Both the position numbers and the translations under genes were made by a program. Below are positions 1 through 8,233 of a stretch of DNA of 64,000 nt, piece after piece. The DNA comes from Nocardia sp. NBC_00416 (GTDB taxonomy: Bacteria > Actinomycetota > Actinomycetes > Mycobacteriales > Mycobacteriaceae), in the NCBI RefSeq assembly GCF_036032445.1, contig NZ_CP107932.1:312501-376500 (forward strand), read 5' to 3'. Each line of letters opens with the position of its first letter. The first letter of the stretch is position 1. The notes beneath the pieces are model-generated. The model searched no databases. It saw only the letters and a program-made list of their open reading frames with translations, and was not told where the DNA came from.

Positions 1-591
1 CTTGTTCGGGTCGACGATCCCGTAGCCGCCGTCCTGCTGCTCCTGGTGCCCGATCTCCATCGCGACCCGGCGGACCACGTCGGCGCCCTCGCTGTAGCCG
101 ACGATCGCGAACTGCGTATCGGGGCAGGCCTGCGCGATCTCGCGCATCACCTGCTGGGTGTTGGCCACACCGGTGGTGACCGCGTCCTCGTAGGTGGCCA
201 TATTCGCCGGGTAGGCGATGTACACGGCGGCGTACGAGCCGGGGTCCACGTCATCGGCGGGGGCGTTGACCACCGGGTCGACCCATTCGCTGCTGTGGTC
301 GCCGGACAGCGCGGCGGGCAGCGGTTTGCCGTCGGCCCCGACCAGCATCGCGGTGGTGCCCGTGGCCGGGGTGTCACCGCGGCCGGCGACCGAGATGGTC
401 ACCATGTCGTGGCACTCGGTGACCGAGGCCTTCAACTGTGTATCCGCCTGCTGTGCCGGCGAGGTCACCGAATAGGCGGCGGCCACCGCCGCCACCACGC
501 CGAGGGCGGCCGGGGCGGCGACCGCCGAGGCGATTCGGTGCTGCGCGAGGTAGGTGCGGCAGCGCACGAGGTAACTACTTCGGAAAGCCAT
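1..591 (-). CDS. Cutinase-family serine esterase, N-terminal part (3' end beyond window)
   Basis: The open frame runs from an ATG at 591 to the left edge without a stop, giving 197 residues. The N-terminus has a basic stretch and a hydrophobic Ala/Val-rich segment (about residues 20-42), consistent with a signal peptide or anchor. The nucleophile elbow GYSEGA lies at residues 165-170 with Ser167 as the presumed catalytic serine. Actinobacterial cutinases usually have GYSQG, so Glu replaces Gln here. Cys60 and Cys156 are placed as in the cutinase disulfide. The family comprises secreted alpha/beta-hydrolases acting on esters and lipids. The catalytic Asp and His would lie in the missing C-terminal part. 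Substrate cannot be inferred. Confidence 0.85.
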   Translation of the reverse strand, partial: MAFRSSYLVRCRTYLAQHRIASAVAAPAALGVVAAVAAAYSVTSPAQQADTQLKASVTECHDMVTISVAGRGDTPATGTTAMLVGADGKPLPAALSGDHSSEWVDPVVNAPADDVDPGSYAAVYIAYPANMATYEDAVTTGVANTQQVMREIAQACPDTQFAIVGYSEGADVVRRVAMEIGHQEQQDGGYGIVDPNK

Positions 592-741
592 GTCCCGAGC
601 TCCATTCCACTTCTGATAAATGGACGGACAGGCCCCCCGACGGGCCATTGCGTCACCGTAGAGTTCGCGCGGCGGCCCCGCGACGTTACGGTGTGCGCAC
701 TGAGCGGTCCGCGCGGACGCAGCGGAGGCGGAGGATTCGCA

Positions 742-2334
742 TCACTTCGGGGCCAGTGCCCCCGCGTGGTAGGAGACGCTGGGACTCCACAGGAAGAAGC
801 TGTCGATCCCGGCCCTATTGGTGGCATCGATCTGAGCTCTGACCTGGGCATCTCCATAATCCGCGCCCAGACTGAAATCCTGTAGCCAGGGGATCACCTT
901 CGCGCCCGTGCCCTTGGTCACGGTCTGGAAATCCCGCAGTGCCGCCGCGACGATGTCGTAGGGCTGGTTGTTGGGATCGGCCACGCCGTACTCGCCGGTG
1001 TTCCAGTGCGAGGGGTAGATCATCGGGGCGACGAAATCCACCTGCTTCGCGATGAGTGAGATGTCCTGGGCGATCTGGTCGGGCCGGGAGGCGGCGATGC
1101 CGTAGACGGCCGCGCTGAGATGGGCGCCCGCGCTGTGCACCGGCTCCCGGCTCTGCTTCAGGAATCCGGCGACGCCCGCGGTCGCCGGACCGGTGAGCCC
1201 GGGGAACCGCATACTCGACAGACTGCCGTCCGGGCGGCGGACGTAGTCGTACATGATCCCGTCGAAGCCCAGTTCCGCGGCCTCGACGGCCAGCGCGATG
1301 TTGTACGCGCGCACCTCGGCATGGGCGAAATTGGTGAACGCGATCGCGCCGTAGTGGCTGGAGTACGGCTGCCCGGACGGATCCTGGACCACCCAATCCG
1401 GGCGGCCGTGGTGCCACGCCCAGCCCGCGAGGGCCGGGTCGCGGAAGGCCACGATCCGGCCGACCACCTGCACACCCATCTCGTGCAGCTGCCGCAGTGC
1501 GGCCCGCGCCTCGTAGATCGGGGTGGCGGCGCCGGTGGTGCGGGCGAGCGGAACCTTCGAGTCGTAACCGACCATCCCGTCCTCGTCCTTGATATCGAGC
1601 TGGACGGTATCGATACGACCCTGCCGCGCCATATCGAGGACGGATTCGCGCATCCCGTCGTCCGACCAGGCGTACGCGGTGACGTGGACCGCGCGCATCC
1701 GGGGCAGGTCGATTCCGGTAGTCAGCGCCCGGCTGGTCGCGTTGCCCGCCGCGTCCACGGCCACCACTTCGGAACCGGAGGGATGATGGGACAGCTCGGT
1801 CTCGAAACTGCCGTCCGGTCCGGGTGTCACCGTCTCCGCACCGATCGAGACGCGTGCGGCGTCGGGTGCCCGGCCGCGGACGGTGACCGGGTCGCGATAG
1901 GACGCGACGGTATCGGGCTGCGCCACTTCCAGCTCGGGTGCGGCGGTGTCGACGGTGAAGGTCGCCGTCGCGGCCGGGCCGCCGCGCACCCAGCCGATCG
2001 GGGCGCCGCGCGGGATCTCCGCGGTGAAGGTGTGCTCGCCGTCGGCCAGTCCCTCCGGGTGGTACACGACCGAATCGCCCTCGACCCGGCCGGTCACCGC
2101 CGCGCCGTCCACCGCGAGTTCCACCGCGTGCGGGTCGTGGCCGCGCGCGTCCACGCGGATCGCCAGATCTTTCAGCGCGGCCGCGCCGACCGGGCCGGGC
2201 GGTAGACCGGTCAGCGGGAGCCCCGGGGCCGGGGATCTGCCGGCCCCTATCCCGGCCGCGGCCAGTAGTACTACCAAGAGAACACCGAAGGCCAAGGCCG
2301 CCAACCGTTTACGATCGGCAGCCCGGAACCGCAT
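742..2334 (-). CDS. DUF4015 glycoside-hydrolase-like exported protein
   Basis: 530 residues from the ATG at 2334; a GTG two codons upstream (2340) is an alternative. One N-terminal membrane segment (about residues 10-30) suggests secretion or anchoring. Residues about 60-215 look like two Ig-like beta domains. From about residue 215 the sequence follows the DUF4015 TIM-barrel family (putative glycosidases), with conserved stretches such as VQLDIKDEDG, VVGRIVAFRDP and GFDGIMYDYVR, where the acidic residues would sit in the active site. It is divergent from the polysaccharide deacetylase at 2454, so both may act on cell-envelope glycans. The substrate is unknown. Confidence 0.8.
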   Translation of the reverse strand: MRFRAADRKRLAALAFGVLLVVLLAAAGIGAGRSPAPGLPLTGLPPGPVGAAALKDLAIRVDARGHDPHAVELAVDGAAVTGRVEGDSVVYHPEGLADGEHTFTAEIPRGAPIGWVRGGPAATATFTVDTAAPELEVAQPDTVASYRDPVTVRGRAPDAARVSIGAETVTPGPDGSFETELSHHPSGSEVVAVDAAGNATSRALTTGIDLPRMRAVHVTAYAWSDDGMRESVLDMARQGRIDTVQLDIKDEDGMVGYDSKVPLARTTGAATPIYEARAALRQLHEMGVQVVGRIVAFRDPALAGWAWHHGRPDWVVQDPSGQPYSSHYGAIAFTNFAHAEVRAYNIALAVEAAELGFDGIMYDYVRRPDGSLSSMRFPGLTGPATAGVAGFLKQSREPVHSAGAHLSAAVYGIAASRPDQIAQDISLIAKQVDFVAPMIYPSHWNTGEYGVADPNNQPYDIVAAALRDFQTVTKGTGAKVIPWLQDFSLGADYGDAQVRAQIDATNRAGIDSFFLWSPSVSYHAGALAPK

Positions 2335-2361
2335 GAGCACAACGCATCAACTCCCACGAAC

Positions 2362-2385
2362 ACTGTCCCGATCAATATGGACAGT
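2362..2385. promoter_or_regulatory. Inverted repeat between divergent envelope genes
   Basis: ACTGTCC and GGACAGT form a perfect 7-bp inverted repeat with a 10-bp AT-rich spacer. It lies in the 119-bp gap between the divergent DUF4015 and deacetylase genes, which suits an operator serving both. The binding factor is unknown. Confidence 0.4.
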
Positions 2386-2416
2386 CCGCGCGGTTCTCAA
2401 TCTCTTTCGTGGACAC

Positions 2417-2446
2417 GGAACGTAAATCGTTGTCGGCACGTAACAT
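2417..2446 (+). promoter_or_regulatory. Likely leaderless promoter of the deacetylase gene
   Basis: TAACAT at 2441-2446 ends 7 nt before the ATG at 2454, with no Shine-Dalgarno sequence, which is typical of a leaderless actinobacterial mRNA. GGAACG at 2417-2422, 18 bp upstream, resembles the GGAAC -35 of extracytoplasmic-function sigma factors, but the -10 does not fit well, so sigma-factor assignment is open. Confidence 0.4.
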
Positions 2447-2453
2447 TCGATCG

Positions 2454-3473
2454 ATGGTGCGATTCCCGGGGATATTTGTACGGGTGGTCGTCTCGGCGCT
2501 GGTCTGCGCGGCGGCCACTGCCTGCGGCGCGGCGACCGAAGCGACTCCGGCGCAGCCCGCACCGGCGCCTCCCGCACCGCCCCCGGTGACCACCCCGCCG
2601 CTGCCGGACCCGGCGACAGTCGGCGCCGACGAGTTGGGCCGGGTGCCGATCCTCATGTACCACCAGCTGTCGGCGCAGCCCGCCGGCGAATACGACCAGA
2701 CACCCGCGGAGTTCCGCGCCGAGCTGAACCGCCTGCACCACGAGGGCTACCGTCCGATCACCGCCGCCCAGTACGCCGCGGGCGCGGTGGACATCCCGGC
2801 CGGAACACATCCGGTGGTACTCACCTTCGACGACTCCACGACCAGTCAGTTGCGGTTCACCGCCGCGGGAACCCCGGCCCCGGACTGCGCGGTCGCGATC
2901 CTGGAGGAGTTCGCCGCCGCCCACCCGGATTTCCCGGCCCGCGCGACCTTCTACGTCACCGACGACCCGTTCGGCGGGGACCCCCGCGCATTGCCCTGGC
3001 TGGCCCGGCACGGCTACGAGATCGGTTCGCATACCGCGACCCACCAGGATCTCGGTGCGCTGGACGCCGGGGGAGTGCAGCGCGAACTGGCCCAGAACGT
3101 CCGCTCGATCACCGCCGCCGCCCCGGGAACCGAGGTGCGCACCATGGCCCTGCCGCTCGGCTCGTCCCCGTCCGATCCGGGCCTGGCCGTGGCCGGCAGC
3201 TGGGGCGGGACGGCCTACCGGTTCGGGGCCGTCATGCTGGTCGGCGCGAATCCCGCCCCCGCACCGTTCGCCGGCGTGGATCCCACCGCGGTGCCCAGGA
3301 TCCGCTCCGGCCTCGGCGCGGTGCCGTTCGATTCGGCGTACTGGCTCGACGAACTGGCGGCGAATCCCGAGGGTCGCTACACCTCCGACGGGAATCCGGA
3401 CCGCATCTCGTTCCCGCGCTCCTCGGCGGACCGGCTCGACCCGCGCTGGGCCGGACAGGCGGCCCCGTACTGA
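2454..3473 (+). CDS. Polysaccharide deacetylase (NodB-type) lipoprotein
   Basis: 339 residues from the ATG at 2454. An earlier in-frame ATG at 2409 would put 15 polar residues before the signal peptide and is less likely. The start MVRFPGIF leads into a hydrophobic segment and a lipobox ending in Cys near residue 22, followed by a Pro/Ala-rich linker, so the protein is probably a lipid-anchored exoprotein. NodB-fold motifs are present: VLTFDDS (metal-binding Asp) and the SHTATH metal-binding histidine motif. Such enzymes remove acetyl groups from peptidoglycan or other glycans. A probable terminator follows at 3484-3507. Confidence 0.85.
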   Translation: MVRFPGIFVRVVVSALVCAAATACGAATEATPAQPAPAPPAPPPVTTPPLPDPATVGADELGRVPILMYHQLSAQPAGEYDQTPAEFRAELNRLHHEGYRPITAAQYAAGAVDIPAGTHPVVLTFDDSTTSQLRFTAAGTPAPDCAVAILEEFAAAHPDFPARATFYVTDDPFGGDPRALPWLARHGYEIGSHTATHQDLGALDAGGVQRELAQNVRSITAAAPGTEVRTMALPLGSSPSDPGLAVAGSWGGTAYRFGAVMLVGANPAPAPFAGVDPTAVPRIRSGLGAVPFDSAYWLDELAANPEGRYTSDGNPDRISFPRSSADRLDPRWAGQAAPY

Positions 3474-3483
3474 CCCGTCCGGC

Positions 3484-3507
3484 GGGTGGTTCGGCGACGA
3501 AGCACCC
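3484..3507 (+). terminator. Hairpin after the deacetylase gene
   Basis: GGGTGGTTCG and CGAAGCACCC pair as a 10-bp stem with one mismatch and a GCGA tetraloop, 11 nt after the stop codon. There is no U tract, as is common in actinobacteria. A second smaller hairpin (GGACAC/GTGTCC) lies at 3554-3570. Confidence 0.5.
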
Positions 3508-3609
3508 ACCGACCTCGCGTTGTGCCGCCGCTGCCCCAGACGGAGAACGAGCCGGACACAGGAGGTGTCCCGGCCCGTTTCGTGGTCGGCCCCGGGCTGC
3601 GGTGTGCCC

Positions 3610-3747
3610 TCACCCGGGCAGCGACCGGACCAGAGCATCGAACTGCGGCGCCCCCTCCCAGCCGGGACGCAACACCCCGACCCGCGACCATCCCCATTTC
3701 CGATACGCCCCCGGTATGTCGAGGACTTCCAGTAGCCAACGTGTCAT
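3610..3747 (-). CDS. Small ORF of 45 codons, possible gene remnant
   Basis: An ATG at 3747 opens a 45-residue reading frame with a natural-looking composition (MTRWLLEVLDIPGAYRKWGW at the start, then VLRPGWEGAPQF). It is rich in Trp and aromatic residues, unlike random high-GC frames. No Shine-Dalgarno is obvious, and the frame stays open upstream for about 95 more codons of unconvincing sequence. It could be a small protein or the tail of a decayed gene downstream of the methyltransferase. I do not recognise a family. Confidence 0.25.
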   Translation of the reverse strand: MTRWLLEVLDIPGAYRKWGWSRVGVLRPGWEGAPQFDALVRSLPG

Positions 3748-3854
3748 AGGCCACCGACCTCGAAGATCCCTAAGCGGGTGTTGCGCTTCAGTGAGCGCGG
3801 TGTCGGCAACCGCCGGCGGTGACCGACTGCCAGGCGTCCCTTCCCGTTCGGGTT

Positions 3855-4613
3855 TCAGTGGGGTCGTGCGGCGACGGCGGTGACCCATGCTTGAGCGAAC
3901 ATCGCACTTGGGCTGGTGGCCCAGTCGCGAAGCCGACGAGCGTGGGTGGTCTGCTCCGCGGCCTCGAGTTGGACCGCGAGATAGCCCGCGATGCGGGCCG
4001 GGTCGGCATAGCGTTCGTAGTGGGCGTCGAGGTGACACTGCTCGAATCCCGCTTCGAGCAGATACTCGCCGAGTTTGCGGCCGACGAAGGGGTCTCCGCC
4101 GTTGGCTTGCTGCAGGCGAGTGTAGGCGCTGACGGCGTCGTCACAGGGCGGGCTCAGCAGGAAGCCGCCCCAGTCGGGGCTGCAGAGTCCGACCGTGCCG
4201 CCGGGGCGCAGCACCCGCCGGATCTCGGCCAGGGCCTGGGCCGGGTGGGCGAGGTGTTCCATCAGGGCGTGGGAGAAGACGTGGTCGACCGATCTGTCGT
4301 CCAGCGGGATGTCGTAGCAGGATCCCTCCCGGAATCGGACGTTGGTGAGGCCTCTCTGTCGCGCGAGGGCGCGTGCACTGCAGAGTTGGGCGGCTTGTTG
4401 GTCGATTCCGAGAACGTGTCCCGGTGCGATGGCGGCGGCCAGGTCGGCGGTGATGGTGCCCGGCCCGCATCCCAGATCCAGCAAGGTCGTTCCCGGAGAC
4501 AGGTGCGGCAGGAAGAACCGTGCGTGCGTCGCGGCTGTTCTTGCCGCCATGAATCCGAGGGCGAAGGTGTCGTGGCCGGGTGTGTAGCGTTCGGCTCCGG
4601 GAGTGTGGCTCAT
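3855..4613 (-). CDS. Class I SAM-dependent methyltransferase
   Basis: 252 residues. Motif I, DLGCGPG, at residues 46-52 binds S-adenosylmethionine, followed by the acidic ribose-binding position in LGIDQQ. SVDHVFSHALMEHL and LRPGGTVGLCSPDWGG correspond to the post-motif region of UbiE/MenG-like small-molecule methyltransferases. The start codon overlaps the stop of the MFS transporter by 4 nt (ATGA), so the two are translationally coupled. Pairing with an exporter suggests modification and efflux of a small molecule, but the acceptor is unknown. Confidence 0.85.
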   Translation of the reverse strand: MSHTPGAERYTPGHDTFALGFMAARTAATHARFFLPHLSPGTTLLDLGCGPGTITADLAAAIAPGHVLGIDQQAAQLCSARALARQRGLTNVRFREGSCYDIPLDDRSVDHVFSHALMEHLAHPAQALAEIRRVLRPGGTVGLCSPDWGGFLLSPPCDDAVSAYTRLQQANGGDPFVGRKLGEYLLEAGFEQCHLDAHYERYADPARIAGYLAVQLEAAEQTTHARRLRDWATSPSAMFAQAWVTAVAARPH

Positions 4614-5776
4614 CGTGCGATCGCCGCCTTGGCGCGCGCATCGAGCAGTCCTGAGCAGGCGGCCAGGACCAGCCCCGTGGCGGCCAGTACCGCGCCGACC
4701 GCGTTGGGACCGGTGTAGCCGTATCCGGCTCTGATCACCATGCCGCCGAGGAAGGCGCCGAGCGCATTGGCGATGTTGAAGGCCGACAAGTTCAGCGCGG
4801 AGGCGAGGGTGGGGGCACCTGTGGCCTTGTCCAGGATGCGCATCTGCAGTGCCGGGACGGTCGCGAACCCGAACAGCCCCAGCAGGAACAAGGTGCAGAC
4901 GGCGAGGACCTTGCTGTGCGCCGTCACCACGAACAGGCTCAGCACGATGGTCAGCCCGGCCAGGAATACATACAGGCTCGGCATCAGCCTCCGCCCGGCG
5001 AACCGGCCCGACACCAGGTTGCCGGTGGCCATGCCCAGCCCGAAAACGACCAGCAGCAGCGTCATGCTGGACCCGCTGAAGCCCGCGACCGTGGTCATCA
5101 TCGGCGTGACATAGGTGAAGGAGGCGAACACACCGCCGAAGCCCGCCGTCGTCACTCCCATCGCGAGCCAGACCTGTGGCCGCCGCAGCGTCGCCAGTTC
5201 CGAACGCAGTCCCGTCTCGTCCTCGGACCGCAGCCGGCGCGGGACCAGCGCGGCGATGCCGACCATCGACAGCGCGCCCAACGCCGCGATCGCCCAGAAC
5301 GTGGCCCGCCAGCCCGCGGCCTGCCCCAGCCAGGTCACCAGCGGCACCCCGGCCACGTTCGCCATGGTGAACCCGCCGAACATCACCGACATCGCGCTTG
5401 CCCGCCGTTCCGGCTGGACGAGTTGCGCCGCGACCACCGACCCGACCCCGAACAGCGCCCCCTGCGGCACTCCGGCGACCACCCTGGCCGCCAGCAGCAG
5501 GCCATAGTCGGAGGCGACCGCCGACAAGGCACTACCCGCCGCCAGCAGCGCCGCGACGATCATCAGCGTCGTGCGGCGCGGTAGCCGGGCCGAAGCGACG
5601 GTGAGCAGCGGCGCTCCGACGATCACACCGGCGGCGTACCCGGTGATCAGGCCCCCCGCGTCCGGGATCGACACCCCGACCCCCTGGGCGACCTGCGGCA
5701 ACAGCCCCATGATGGCGAACTCCGAGGTCCCCACCCCGAACGCCGTGACGGCCAGGGCAAACAAAGCCAACGGCAT
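4610..5776 (-). CDS. MFS drug-efflux transporter (DHA1, Cmx/AraJ type)
   Basis: 388 residues with about 12 hydrophobic segments. The N-terminus (ALAVTAFGVGTSEFAIMGLL) and the loop ARLPRRTT match the DHA1 group that includes chloramphenicol and arabinose exporters. GAGGAG lies just upstream of the ATG. It is first in a two-gene operon with the methyltransferase and divergent from the GlxA-type regulator at 5881, the usual layout for a locally controlled exporter. Substrate unknown. Confidence 0.88.
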   Translation of the reverse strand: MPLALFALAVTAFGVGTSEFAIMGLLPQVAQGVGVSIPDAGGLITGYAAGVIVGAPLLTVASARLPRRTTLMIVAALLAAGSALSAVASDYGLLLAARVVAGVPQGALFGVGSVVAAQLVQPERRASAMSVMFGGFTMANVAGVPLVTWLGQAAGWRATFWAIAALGALSMVGIAALVPRRLRSEDETGLRSELATLRRPQVWLAMGVTTAGFGGVFASFTYVTPMMTTVAGFSGSSMTLLLVVFGLGMATGNLVSGRFAGRRLMPSLYVFLAGLTIVLSLFVVTAHSKVLAVCTLFLLGLFGFATVPALQMRILDKATGAPTLASALNLSAFNIANALGAFLGGMVIRAGYGYTGPNAVGAVLAATGLVLAACSGLLDARAKAAIAR

Positions 5777-5868
5777 GGCGCCGCACTCCTCACCTAACGG
5801 GAAATACCGGTGTCCAGCATGGTCGGCGAGCCACCAGAGGCGTGAGGGGCTGAAACGCCAATGTGGGA

Positions 5869-5874
5869 TAGATT
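5869..5874 (+). promoter_or_regulatory. -10 box of the GlxA-type regulator (leaderless)
   Basis: TAGATT ends 6 nt before the ATG at 5881 and no Shine-Dalgarno is present, so transcription probably starts at the start codon. Confidence 0.5.
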
Positions 5875-5880
5875 TCCGCC

Positions 5881-6846
5881 ATGATGCGTGTAGGGGTACT
5901 GGTCACCGAGCAGGTCCGCGTGTTCGACTACGCCGTGATCACCGAGGTCTGGGGGCTCGACCGGACCACCCGCGGCGTCCCACGGTTCGAGCTGCGCACC
6001 TGCGGGTCGCACCGCTCCATTGTCCCCATGACCTCGGGCGTGACCTGCGTTCCCGACCACGGTCTGGACGGTCTGGACGAGTGCGACCTGGTCGTCGTCC
6101 CCGGTGTCCAGCACCCCACGGCGCCCGTCCATCCGCAGGTTCGGGTCGCGCTGCGTGCCGCGCACGCACGCGGCGCCACCGTGGCATCCCTGTGCTCGGG
6201 TGCGTTCCTGCTGGCCGCCGCCGGCCTGCTGGAAGGCCGCCGCGCCACCGCGCACTGGCTGGACGCCGAGGAACTCGCGCGCCGCCACCCCGACGTGATC
6301 GTGGACCCCAACGTCCTGTTCGTCGGGGACGGCTCCGTATGGACCTCGGCGGGCGTGGCCGCCGGCATCGACTTGTGCCTGCACCTGGTCCGCCGCGACC
6401 ACGGCGCCGCCGTCGCCGCCGAGATCGCCCGCACCATGGTCACCGCACCTTTCCGGACCGGCGGACAGGCACAGTTCATCACCCACCCCATCCCGGCCGC
6501 CCAGGGCCAGATCGACGACCTGTCAGAGCTACGCGAACGAGTTCTCAACGACCTGGCCCACCCGTGGACCGTCGCGCAAATGGCGGACCTAGCGCACATG
6601 TCCGAGCGCAGTTTCGCCCGCCGCTTCGTTCAGTCCGCCGGCGGCACCCCTCTGCAGTGGCTCCTGACCCAGCGTGTCCTGGCCGCCCAACACCTCCTGG
6701 AGGTCAGCGACCTGCCCATCACCGCCATCGCCCGCGGCTGCGGCTTCGGCACTGCCCTCACCATGCGCCACCACTTCACCCGCCACGTCGGCCTGCCGCC
6801 CCGCGACTACCGCCAAGCCTTCGGCCACACCCGCGACGACGCTTGA
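5881..6846 (+). CDS. GlxA-family regulator (DJ-1/PfpI domain plus AraC HTH)
   Basis: 321 residues. Residues about 3-170 are a DJ-1/PfpI-like domain with the nucleophile-elbow-like ASLCSGAF motif. Residues about 215-315 are an AraC-type double helix-turn-helix (WTVAQMADLAHMSERSFARRF, then ITAIARGCGFG). Such proteins are one-component transcription factors that sense small ligands through the DJ-1 domain. It is divergent from the MFS/methyltransferase operon with a 104-bp gap and is its most likely regulator. Mutually overlapping promoters would allow autoregulation. Confidence 0.88.
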   Translation: MMRVGVLVTEQVRVFDYAVITEVWGLDRTTRGVPRFELRTCGSHRSIVPMTSGVTCVPDHGLDGLDECDLVVVPGVQHPTAPVHPQVRVALRAAHARGATVASLCSGAFLLAAAGLLEGRRATAHWLDAEELARRHPDVIVDPNVLFVGDGSVWTSAGVAAGIDLCLHLVRRDHGAAVAAEIARTMVTAPFRTGGQAQFITHPIPAAQGQIDDLSELRERVLNDLAHPWTVAQMADLAHMSERSFARRFVQSAGGTPLQWLLTQRVLAAQHLLEVSDLPITAIARGCGFGTALTMRHHFTRHVGLPPRDYRQAFGHTRDDA

Positions 6847-7415
6847 ATACGCACCGCGCAGGTCTGGTCCATCGCACCACTTCGACTCAACCCCCTGCTG
6901 TCTCGCAGCGATTCGGATGCCGCCGTCGGCCGATTGCGAGCCGCAGAATCGGATGAGGTGCGCGGTGCCAGCTGATCGATGCGCATGCCCCGTCGGCCCC
7001 TGGGTGCTGCTCGACATGCTCACCGTCAAGCGCAACGACGATACCGGCGTCGTCGTCACGTGCCCGGACACCGACTACTGCCTACGCGGCGCACCGGTTG
7101 TCAACGGTGCGATCGCCGACCATTGGCGTAACCTCCCGGGCACCTGCCCATGGATCGGGGTCGAGGTCTGCACCGAAGTCCCCGTGTGCGGGCACAGGCC
7201 CCGAATCACAACCCGGCAGCTGAAATGCGGTGCCGACAGAGAGGGCCGCCACCCGAACGGGATCATTCGAGGCGCGCAATGCCCAGGGTGCCGGTGTATA
7301 TCGGTGCCGATCGAGGCAAGCCGGTACGCCGATCATCGTGGTGGGTCGTGTTCATGGATCGGGGTGGTGCTGCGTCTGTGGGCAAGCTGAAGCCTGAGCA
7401 CCGAGCACGGTGCGG
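6847..7415. other. 569-bp stretch without a confident gene, somewhat lower GC
   Basis: This gap between convergent genes is visibly less GC-rich than its flanks. The only candidate is the Cys-rich frame at 7016-7390, listed separately. No terminator or repeat stands out. It may be the remains of a decayed gene. Confidence 0.5.
7016..7390 (+). CDS. Doubtful Cys-rich ORF of 124 codons
   Basis: The frame from ATG 7016 encodes ten cysteines, including CPDTDYC and CPGCRC. Two similar segments, GTCPWIGV and GSCSWIGV, sit about 70 residues apart. Codons in the first half are strongly GC-ending like real genes of this genome, but later ones are not. No good ribosome-binding site precedes it. I recognise no family. 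It may be a decayed or chance frame. Confidence 0.22.
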   Translation: MLTVKRNDDTGVVVTCPDTDYCLRGAPVVNGAIADHWRNLPGTCPWIGVEVCTEVPVCGHRPRITTRQLKCGADREGRHPNGIIRGAQCPGCRCISVPIEASRYADHRGGSCSWIGVVLRLWAS

Positions 7416-8201
7416 TCAGTGGGAGTCCGCTCTGGGGATGCGGATACCGGCGGCGCGGAGCTTGGTCTCGAACAGCGCGGCAGCCCGTGCCGTGGCCGAT
7501 GTCTGCTCTTCGCCGTGGCGGGCGATCAGCGTGTACCGGGTCGCGGCGTCGGTGCGGGCTTGCAGGGCGGTGACGATCTTCAGGTGAGCGGGGTTGGCGA
7601 GGTAATGGTCGGCCATCGCGGTGGCGAGCTCGGCGATGCGGGGGTCGTCCGGTTCCCAGGCCGCGGCCTCGGCGGCGCGCTTGATCAAGGCGACGTAGCG
7701 GGGATCGTCGAGGGCGTGCTCGAGATGGGTGAGGTAGTCGTCGAAGCCTTCCGGTACCAGGGCCTTGGCCAGCACCCAGCCTTCTCGGGCGGTCGCTATC
7801 TCGTCCGCGGGGAGGTCGAGGCCGGCCATTCGTCTCAGCAGCGCCACGGCGCGGTCGCCCAGCAGTGCCCGGTCCCCGTCGGCGAGCCGGTGCAGGGTGT
7901 CACGCCGCGCGATCATCTCCTCGATCCGTTGCGTGAGCTGACGCTCGACATCGGCGAGCGCGGTCGCGAACGACGCGGCGTCGGCGGCGAGCAGGGGCCC
8001 GATCTCGACCAGCGGCACCCCGGCCGCGGCCAACGTCCGGACCTGCACCAGCCGCGACAACTCGGCCGATCCGTAGCGCCGGAAACCGGAGCTGTCGCGT
8101 TCGGGCTCCGCGACCAGGCCGAGCTTGTGGTAATGCCGCACCGTCTTCACCGTGACACCGACGAAGGCCGCCGCCTGCCCGATCGTGACACCGTTCCTCA
8201 T
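7416..8201 (-). CDS. MerR-family transcriptional regulator
   Basis: 261 residues from the ATG at 8201 (the longer open frame upstream is unrelated). The winged HTH is N-terminal: VTIGQAAAFVGVTVKTVRHYHKLGL, then FRRYGSAEL, both classic MerR motifs. A long helix for dimerisation follows and then a C-terminal part of about 150 residues resembling the effector domains of TipA-like MerR proteins. MerR proteins bend promoters with an inverted repeat in an extended -35/-10 spacer. The candidate site at 10801-10813 upstream of the serine hydrolase is the nearest. Confidence 0.88.
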   Translation of the reverse strand: MRNGVTIGQAAAFVGVTVKTVRHYHKLGLVAEPERDSSGFRRYGSAELSRLVQVRTLAAAGVPLVEIGPLLAADAASFATALADVERQLTQRIEEMIARRDTLHRLADGDRALLGDRAVALLRRMAGLDLPADEIATAREGWVLAKALVPEGFDDYLTHLEHALDDPRYVALIKRAAEAAAWEPDDPRIAELATAMADHYLANPAHLKIVTALQARTDAATRYTLIARHGEEQTSATARAAALFETKLRAAGIRIPRADSH

Positions 8202-8233
8202 CTGCTCAGCCTGCCTTGTGCTCGAGCCCGCCA

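Noticed and set aside
46..885. 279-codon frame on the plus strand over the cutinase gene
   Set aside because: Arg/Gly/His-rich antisense shadow; the minus-strand frame has a clear cutinase motif.
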